6,499 nt of DNA from Bordetella parapertussis. GTDB lineage: Bacteria > Pseudomonadota > Gammaproteobacteria > Burkholderiales > Burkholderiaceae_C. Below the pieces are notes generated by a model, which had not been told where the DNA came from, did not search any database, and worked only from the letters and a program-made list of their open reading frames with translations. Numbering within the stretch: the first letter of the stretch is position 1; every line of letters begins with the position of its first letter. Below are positions 1-4,412 of this stretch, piece after piece. The translations under genes and the position numbers were made by a program. The stretch lies in the NCBI GenBank assembly GCA_945907335.1, contig CAMDSU010000101.1:1-6499 (forward strand), given 5' to 3'.

Positions 1-1
1 C

Positions 2-967
2 TTGCAGTTGATGCACTTGCTGGGCAACCATCAGGCGGTGGAAGTGCAGATTGAAAACGGCGCCAAGCTGGTGTTGCAAGCCGGGCAAGCCCCGGTGGTC
101 GATGGGGTCACCGAGCAACGCATGCGGGTTGGTTGCGGCTCGGCGGCGATCGGTATGTTTGCGCGTCAGTGGTTGGGCGTGTGCGATGAAGTAGTGGTGG
201 TTGACGACCATATCACCGGCGTGCTGACCGAGCACCAAGCCGGGCGCTGTCTGCACATGCCACCCAGCGGCATCAAAATCATTGGGCGCAAATCCACCCC
301 TGGGCGCTATTTCCAAGTCGCGCAACCGGGTACTGGTTGGGGCGGCACCAGCATCACCGACCCCTTGTCTATCTTGGGCGATTGGAACCCCGAAGAGGCT
401 TGGCCGGGTTTGCGTTTGCTGATGACTTCCACCACCGGTGAACACGCGGCTTGGTTTGTGTTGGATGAACAACTGAAGCCCCAGCCTGCCGACATACCCG
501 CAGCGGTCATGCAAGTGGTGGAGCGCATAGGCGAGAACTGCGAACCCTCATTGGTGTCGGTGTTGTTTCTGGCAGGCGCAGGTGGCAGTTTGCGCTCGGG
601 TGTCACCGACAACCCGATTCAACTCACCCGCGCGGTGAAAAAAGCCTTGGTCAATGTCAGCTGCGGCGGCGCACCGGCGTATGTGTGGCCGGGCGGCGGC
701 ATCACTTTGATGGTGGATGTGATGCGCATGCCGGCCAACAGTTTTGGCACGGTGCCGACACCGGCCATCGTCGCACCGATTGAATTCAGCATGCGTTTGA
801 GTGACTATCAGGCGCTTGGCGGGCACATGGGTTTTGTGCGCAGTGTGGACGACAGTTTGCGCTTTGGCGCGTGGCACAACGATGGCGCACCGACGCAAAT
901 GCGTTGGCAAGCACCACCGGCAGATGCCACACCCTGGCCGCTGGACGCGCCACCCATGCTGGGCTGA
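2..967 (+). CDS. hnr: 6-hydroxynicotinate reductase-like protein, C-terminal part (5' truncated by window)
   Basis: The frame is open from the window edge to a TGA at 965-967, giving 321 visible residues. The true start lies upstream, since no start codon with a ribosome site is seen at the edge. The protein resembles the 6-hydroxynicotinate reductase family, which reduces 6-hydroxynicotinate to 1,4,5,6-tetrahydro-6-oxonicotinate in the nicotinate fermentation of Eubacterium barkeri. Visible family-like blocks (numbered from position 2) are a Gly-rich segment PGTGWGGTSITDP near 109-121, an AGAGGSLRSGVTDNP block at 191-205 and CGGAPAYVWPGGG at 221-233. The iron-sulfur N-terminal portion expected for the family is not in view. 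SGVT at 199-202, followed by LTRAVKKAL, resembles the S/T-G-A-S/T sites that carry covalent FMN in FMN_bind proteins. The neighbouring nicA/nicB-type genes support a role in nicotinate breakdown. The family call is from recall of the family and its gene neighbourhood, not alignment; substrate is inferred. Confidence 0.68.
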   Translation: MQLMHLLGNHQAVEVQIENGAKLVLQAGQAPVVDGVTEQRMRVGCGSAAIGMFARQWLGVCDEVVVVDDHITGVLTEHQAGRCLHMPPSGIKIIGRKSTPGRYFQVAQPGTGWGGTSITDPLSILGDWNPEEAWPGLRLLMTSTTGEHAAWFVLDEQLKPQPADIPAAVMQVVERIGENCEPSLVSVLFLAGAGGSLRSGVTDNPIQLTRAVKKALVNVSCGGAPAYVWPGGGITLMVDVMRMPANSFGTVPTPAIVAPIEFSMRLSDYQALGGHMGFVRSVDDSLRFGAWHNDGAPTQMRWQAPPADATPWPLDAPPMLG

Positions 968-1857
968 TGCGCATGCAAGCACAACGCCGATTACTGGACG
1001 ATGGTCGTTGGCATTTTCAGCATGGCCCTATCGATATCGTTTTGCAGTTAGCAGGTGACACACAGGCTTGCGCTGACGCGCTTGAAAAAACATGGCAGCG
1101 CTTTGAGCAGATATTGCCTGAGCTGGTCAGTGAGTTGAGGTATTTAAGACAACCCGTGTCGGAGTTGCTTCATCACAGTTTCAAACACCTTGTCGCGCAA
1201 CGCATGCACCGCGCCACCTCGCAAGCCGCATTCGCCAGCCGCGATGGTTTCGTCACGCCCATGGCGGCAGTGGCAGGTTCGGTGGCGCAATGCTTGTTGC
1301 CTTTTCTTGCGCAGCCCGGGGTGGACAAAGCCTTTGTGAACAACGGCGGCGATATCGCTTTGCATTTGCAGCCCGGTGAAAGCTGGCGCGTCGGTGTGGT
1401 GACTGATTTGGCACGGGCTTTAAGCGGAATGCAAACGCATGAACTGGTTGTCGACGGCGCGTTTGTCATCGATGCTGACATGCCGGTGCGCGGCATTGCC
1501 ACCAGCGGTTGGCAAGGGCGCAGTTTTTCATTGGGTATTGCGGATAGCGTGACCGTGTTGGCCGAGAATGCGGCGCAGGCGGATGTGGCGGCCACCTTGA
1601 TTGCGAATGCAGTCAACATCGATGACCCGCGCATACAGCGTCGCCCTGCCGACAGCTTGCGCGACGACACCGATTTGGGCGCGCGACTGGTCACGGTCGA
1701 TGTGCCGCCTTTGTCAGAGGCGCAGATTCAGCAGGCCTTGCAACTCGGGCTAGACTGTGCACGTGGCATGCAGGCGCGCGGTTTGATACACGCCGCCTTT
1801 TTATGTTGTCAAAGCCACGCGGTGGTGGCTGAATCTTTGGAATGCCGGATCGAATGA
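967..1857 (+). CDS. UPF0280 family protein, ApbE-like
   Basis: A 296-residue protein. I chose the ATG at 967 because it shares its A with the TGA of the reductase gene (TGATG), implying translational coupling; an ATG at 973 is the alternative. The fold resembles ApbE, the FAD:protein FMN transferase. It has NNGGD at 125-129, GIATSGW at 176-182 and an ADVAAT segment at 205-210, matching the ApbE glycine/aspartate motif, the ATSG motif and the AD-x-x-AT metal-binding motif. The HIIDP-R-TG segment that canonical ApbE proteins carry between the last two motifs is not visible; here the sequence runs RSFSLGIADSVTV. No signal peptide or lipobox is seen, so it is probably cytoplasmic, unlike many ApbE lipoproteins. 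Next to a possibly flavinylated reductase, a flavin-attachment or flavin-binding role is plausible but unproven. The 3' end overlaps the next gene by four bases (ATGA). Confidence 0.8.
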   Translation: MRMQAQRRLLDDGRWHFQHGPIDIVLQLAGDTQACADALEKTWQRFEQILPELVSELRYLRQPVSELLHHSFKHLVAQRMHRATSQAAFASRDGFVTPMAAVAGSVAQCLLPFLAQPGVDKAFVNNGGDIALHLQPGESWRVGVVTDLARALSGMQTHELVVDGAFVIDADMPVRGIATSGWQGRSFSLGIADSVTVLAENAAQADVAATLIANAVNIDDPRIQRRPADSLRDDTDLGARLVTVDVPPLSEAQIQQALQLGLDCARGMQARGLIHAAFLCCQSHAVVAESLECRIE

Positions 1858-2510
1858 TGAATGACTTAATTGATGTGCGTCGCATATTCACTCATGTGGA
1901 GCAAATACACCACGAGTTCGGCCCGCCTGCGAACATGCCCTTGGTGCGCGGCGCTATCGCTGCGGTGCTGCGCAACCCGTATGCGGGCGCTTATCACGCA
2001 GACATCTTGCCGATGATGGAAGCGCTCAATCCTTTGGGTGTGGACTTGGCCAAACAATTGTGCGATGCCATGGGTGTCGCGCCCGACCAGATACAAGGCT
2101 ACGGCAAAGGCGCTATTGTGGGCGCAAACGGTGAACTCGAACACGGTGCTTTATGGCATGTGCCCGGTGGTTACGCCATGCGCGAACTATTGGGCTGGAA
2201 AGGCGAACGCGCGTCTTACACACAAGGCGGTGGCGGCGACAAACCCACAGGCCAACCGGGAAACGGTTTGTCCATCGTGCCGTCCACCAAAAAAGTAGGA
2301 CCGCCGGGCGCGGCCTTGGATGTGCCGTTGACGCACATCAACGCCAGCTATGTGCGCAGCCATTTCGATGCGATTGAAATGCGTGTGCCGGGCGCACCGC
2401 ATGCGGATGAAATCATCGTCATACTGGCTATGAGCACCGGTGCACGCGTGCATGCGCGTGTCGGTGGTTTGAAAGCACAAGACATCAGTCAATGGAACGG
2501 GTTGCGCTGA
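1854..2510 (+). CDS. Amino acid synthesis (DUF1185/PF06684) family protein, copy 1
   Basis: A 218-residue protein starting at the ATG that overlaps the previous stop (ATGA at 1854-1857). An in-frame ATG at 1842 would add four residues and a longer overlap. Family-like conserved blocks, all shared with the next gene, are NPYAG at 41-45, YGKGAIVG at 83-90, GELEHG at 93-98, VPSTKK at 142-147, DVPLTH at 156-161, VRSHFD at 167-172 and HARVGGL at 200-206. Between GELEH and VPS it carries about 25 residues more than copy 2, including a Gly-rich TQGGGGDKPTGQPGNG stretch. The family is known from structural genomics; despite its name, I know of no settled function. There is no signal peptide, so it is likely cytoplasmic. 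Its place between a nicotinate-ring reductase and nicotinate hydroxylase genes makes a catabolic step, such as cyclic-amide opening, a hypothesis only. Confidence 0.8.
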   Translation: MMNDLIDVRRIFTHVEQIHHEFGPPANMPLVRGAIAAVLRNPYAGAYHADILPMMEALNPLGVDLAKQLCDAMGVAPDQIQGYGKGAIVGANGELEHGALWHVPGGYAMRELLGWKGERASYTQGGGGDKPTGQPGNGLSIVPSTKKVGPPGAALDVPLTHINASYVRSHFDAIEMRVPGAPHADEIIVILAMSTGARVHARVGGLKAQDISQWNGLR

Positions 2511-2516
2511 ACGCGC

Positions 2517-2521
2517 AGGAG
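2517..2521 (+). promoter_or_regulatory. Ribosome binding site for DUF1185 copy 2
   Basis: AGGAG lies five bases before the ATG at 2527. It fixes the start of the second copy and is clearly stronger than anything ahead of copy 1, which appears to rely on overlap coupling. Confidence 0.75.
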
Positions 2522-2526
2522 ACAAC

Positions 2527-3111
2527 ATGAAAGCGAAGATCCGCAAAATCATTGTGCAAGTCGATGAAATCCATGTGGACGGTGGCAAAGCAGTAAACCC
2601 ACCCACACGCCGCGCCCTGGCCATGGCAGTCATCGCCAATCCATATGCAGGTCGTTTCAGTGACTCGCTGGATGAACTGATTGACATCGGCGAAGAACTT
2701 GGCGGCTTGTTGGGCGAGCGTTGCGTGCAGGCGTTGGGCATTGCGCCTGCGCAAGCGCAAAGCTACGGCAAAGCAGCCATCGTCGGTGAAGGCGGTGAAC
2801 TCGAACACGCGGCAGCTATTCTTCATCCCAAACTTGGCGCGCCTTTGCGTGTTGCTGTCAGCCAAGGTGCTGCGCTGGTGCCATCAGCCAAAAAGCATGG
2901 CACACTCGGCACGGCGGTGGATGTGCCTTTGGGCCACAAAGACGCGGCGTTTGTGCGCAGCCATTTCGATGCCATGGAAGCGCGTGTGGCTGATGCACCG
3001 CGTGCCAATGAAATCGTGGTGGCGGTGGTGGTCACCGACAGTGGCAGGCCGCATGCGCGAGTGGGTGGATTACAAGTACATGAGATCGTGGGCAAAGACG
3101 GCCTGCGGTAA
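2527..3111 (+). CDS. Amino acid synthesis (DUF1185/PF06684) family protein, copy 2
   Basis: A 194-residue protein with a well-placed Shine-Dalgarno sequence, 16 bases after copy 1. It is a clear paralogue of copy 1. Matching blocks are NPYAG at 38-42, YGKAAIVG at 80-87, GELEH at 90-94, VPSAKK at 118-123, DVPLGH at 132-137, VRSHFD at 143-148 and HARVGG at 176-181, and both proteins end in (N/D)GLR. It lacks the Gly-rich insert of copy 1 and is the more compact form. The conserved Lys, His, Asp and Arg positions common to both copies look like an active or ligand-binding site, though no mechanism is assigned to the family as far as I know. The two copies could form a hetero-oligomer or act on successive intermediates; the sequence alone does not decide. 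Confidence 0.82.
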   Translation: MKAKIRKIIVQVDEIHVDGGKAVNPPTRRALAMAVIANPYAGRFSDSLDELIDIGEELGGLLGERCVQALGIAPAQAQSYGKAAIVGEGGELEHAAAILHPKLGAPLRVAVSQGAALVPSAKKHGTLGTAVDVPLGHKDAAFVRSHFDAMEARVADAPRANEIVVAVVVTDSGRPHARVGGLQVHEIVGKDGLR

Positions 3112-3135
3112 ATCAGTGTTGAGCCAGTATCCCTA

Positions 3136-3156
3136 CGCACGGGTTGTGCGGTTTTT
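3136..3156 (+). terminator. Small hairpin with T tract (weak terminator or attenuator candidate)
   Basis: CGCAC at 3136-3140 can pair with GTGCG at 3146-3150 around a GGGTT loop, followed by G and five T residues at 3152-3156. The stem has only five pairs and the T tract is short, so termination would be partial at best. It sits in the only sizeable gap of the cluster, just before the ribosome binding site of the nicotinamidase gene, and could tune expression between the two halves. Confidence 0.3.
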
Positions 3157-3159
3157 GAT

Positions 3160-3166
3160 AGGAGAG
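3160..3166 (+). promoter_or_regulatory. Ribosome binding site for the nicotinamidase gene
   Basis: AGGAGAG ends five bases before the ATG at 3172. It selects this ATG over the in-frame GTG at 3166, which lies within the end of the site itself. Confidence 0.78.
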
Positions 3167-3171
3167 TGAAG

Positions 3172-3252
3172 ATGAAAGCAGATCGTAGAAAACTTCTGAC
3201 CGCATTGGGCACTATGGGCGCATTGGGAGCGGTTGCTCCTTGGGCCTGGTCG
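3172..3252 (+). other. Predicted Tat signal peptide of the nicotinamidase
   Basis: Residues 1-27 show a short basic n-region with D-R-R-K-L-L, a moderately hydrophobic h-region (TALGTMGALGAVAPWAW) and a probable cleavage after A-W-S at 27. No cysteine follows, so it is not a lipoprotein. The paired Arg and mild hydrophobicity fit the Tat pathway, which would suit a pre-folded metalloenzyme. Confidence 0.75.
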
Positions 3253-3891
3253 GCTGGAAAAGTCAATCCCGGCGAGAACTCGGTATTGATCGTGGTCGAT
3301 GTGCAAAATTGCTTCATCGAAGGCGGCACTTTGCCGGTGGCCAAGGGCTCTGAAGTGGTGCCTGTCATCAACCGTATTTCCAAAGCATTCAACAACATTG
3401 TGGTCACGCAAGACTGGCACACCCAAGGCCATGCGTCATTCGCTTCCGCTCACAGCGGCAAAAAACCTTTTGAAACCACCAAGCTCAGCTATGGCACCCA
3501 AGTGCTGTGGCCAGACCATTGCGTGCAAGGCACCAAAGACGCTGAATTGCACAAAGACTTGTCTTTGCCAACCGCACAGTTGATCATCCGCAAGGGCTAC
3601 CACCCCAAGGTCGACAGCTATTCCGCGTTCATGGAAGCCGACGGCAAAACCGCTACGGGTTTGTCGGGTTACTTGAAACAGCGTGGCATCAAGAAAGTGT
3701 TTGTCACCGGATTGGCCACCGATTTTTGCGTGGCTTGGACCGCCATGGACGCACGCGCTGCAGGGTTTGAAGTATCGGTGGTGGAAGACGCTTGCCGTGC
3801 GATTGACCTCAACGGTTCGCTCGAAGCCGCTTGGAAAAACATGGCTGCCAAAGGTGTCAAGCGTATCCAATCAGGTGATATTGCGGTCTGA
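3172..3891 (+). CDS. pncA: Exported nicotinamidase (PncA-type isochorismatase-fold cysteine hydrolase)
   Basis: A 239-residue protein that should hydrolyse nicotinamide to nicotinate and ammonia. The PncA catalytic triad is complete: Asp43 in VVDVQNCF, Lys141 in IIRKGYHP and Cys186 in ATDFCV, with the Lys-Cys spacing of 45 seen in E. coli PncA. The metal-binding set is also present: Asp81 and His83 in QDWH, His87, and His116 in WPDHCVQGT. This pattern separates true nicotinamidases from generic isochorismatases. Unlike cytosolic PncA, it begins with DRRKLL and a hydrophobic Ala/Gly/Leu stretch, a twin-arginine signal, so the enzyme likely acts in the periplasm. The gene has its own strong ribosome site after a 60-base gap and is followed nine bases later by the NicA-type gene, consistent with feeding nicotinate into that hydroxylase. 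Pyrazinamide-like or other cyclic amide substrates remain possible. Confidence 0.87.
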   Translation: MKADRRKLLTALGTMGALGAVAPWAWSAGKVNPGENSVLIVVDVQNCFIEGGTLPVAKGSEVVPVINRISKAFNNIVVTQDWHTQGHASFASAHSGKKPFETTKLSYGTQVLWPDHCVQGTKDAELHKDLSLPTAQLIIRKGYHPKVDSYSAFMEADGKTATGLSGYLKQRGIKKVFVTGLATDFCVAWTAMDARAAGFEVSVVEDACRAIDLNGSLEAAWKNMAAKGVKRIQSGDIAV

Positions 3892-3900
3892 TTTCAGGCT

Positions 3901-4410
3901 GTGACACCACTGCCGTACATGTCACATTTGCGATCAGTGGGCGTGCAACTCAAGGTCAATCAACAATCGGTTGATTTGACTTTGAGTTCTGCCGCCACGC
4001 TGTTGCATGTGTTGCGCAACGACCTGAAGCTGAACGGCCCCAAATTCGGTTGCGGTCTGGGCGAATGCGGCGCATGTACGGTGCTGGTCGATGGCATGCC
4101 CGCGCGGGCTTGCGTGATTCCCGCACTGGAAATGCTGGGTCGCGACATCACCACTTTGGAAGGTCTGGGCGATGCGCAACACCCGCATCCGGTGCAGCAG
4201 GCGTTCATCGATACACAAGCTGCACAATGCGGTTATTGTTTGAACGGCATGCTGATGATGACCGTGGCCTTGCTAAATAAAAATCCGCAACCTACTGATG
4301 AAGAAATACGTCAGGCCTTGTCCGCCAACCTGTGCCGCTGCGGCACACACCTAGAAATCATCGCTGCTGTGCATCGCGCGTCGACGTTGATGCAAGCCCA
4401 CACCGCTTGA
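3901..4410 (+). CDS. nicA: Nicotinate dehydrogenase small (2Fe-2S) subunit, NicA type
   Basis: A protein of up to 169 residues with the two-cluster ferredoxin architecture of molybdenum hydroxylases. The plant-type [2Fe-2S] cluster ligands are Cys51, Cys56, Cys59 and Cys71 in GCGLGECGACT...ARACV. The second, helical-domain cluster uses Cys110, Cys113, Cys145 and Cys147 in QCGYC and LCRCGTH. The blocks LRNDLKLNGPK, ITTLEGLG, HPVQQAFID and SANLCRCGTHLEI closely resemble P. putida NicA as I recall it, which passes electrons from the molybdenum subunit during nicotinate 6-hydroxylation. The start is uncertain: GTG at 3901 gives the longest form, ATG at 3919 is an alternative nearer the usual length of about 157, and neither has a good ribosome site. 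It ends two bases before the large-subunit ATG. A related N-heterocycle hydroxylase is the main alternative. Confidence 0.85.
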   Translation: MTPLPYMSHLRSVGVQLKVNQQSVDLTLSSAATLLHVLRNDLKLNGPKFGCGLGECGACTVLVDGMPARACVIPALEMLGRDITTLEGLGDAQHPHPVQQAFIDTQAAQCGYCLNGMLMMTVALLNKNPQPTDEEIRQALSANLCRCGTHLEIIAAVHRASTLMQAHTA

Positions 4411-4412
4411 CC

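Noticed and set aside
871..966. N-terminal extension of the UPF0280 protein
   Set aside because: The frame is open upstream to 871, but this part overlaps the conserved end of the reductase gene. The ATG at 967 gives the typical length and a TGATG coupling.
3166..3171. GTG start for the nicotinamidase
   Set aside because: It overlaps the Shine-Dalgarno sequence AGGAGAG; the ATG at 3172 is correctly spaced from it and gives a normal Tat n-region.
2823..3422. 199-codon minus-strand frame spanning the 3112-3171 spacer
   Set aside because: It is antisense to both DUF1185 copy 2 and the nicotinamidase gene, each of which has a strong ribosome site and conserved motifs. Its translation shows no domain.
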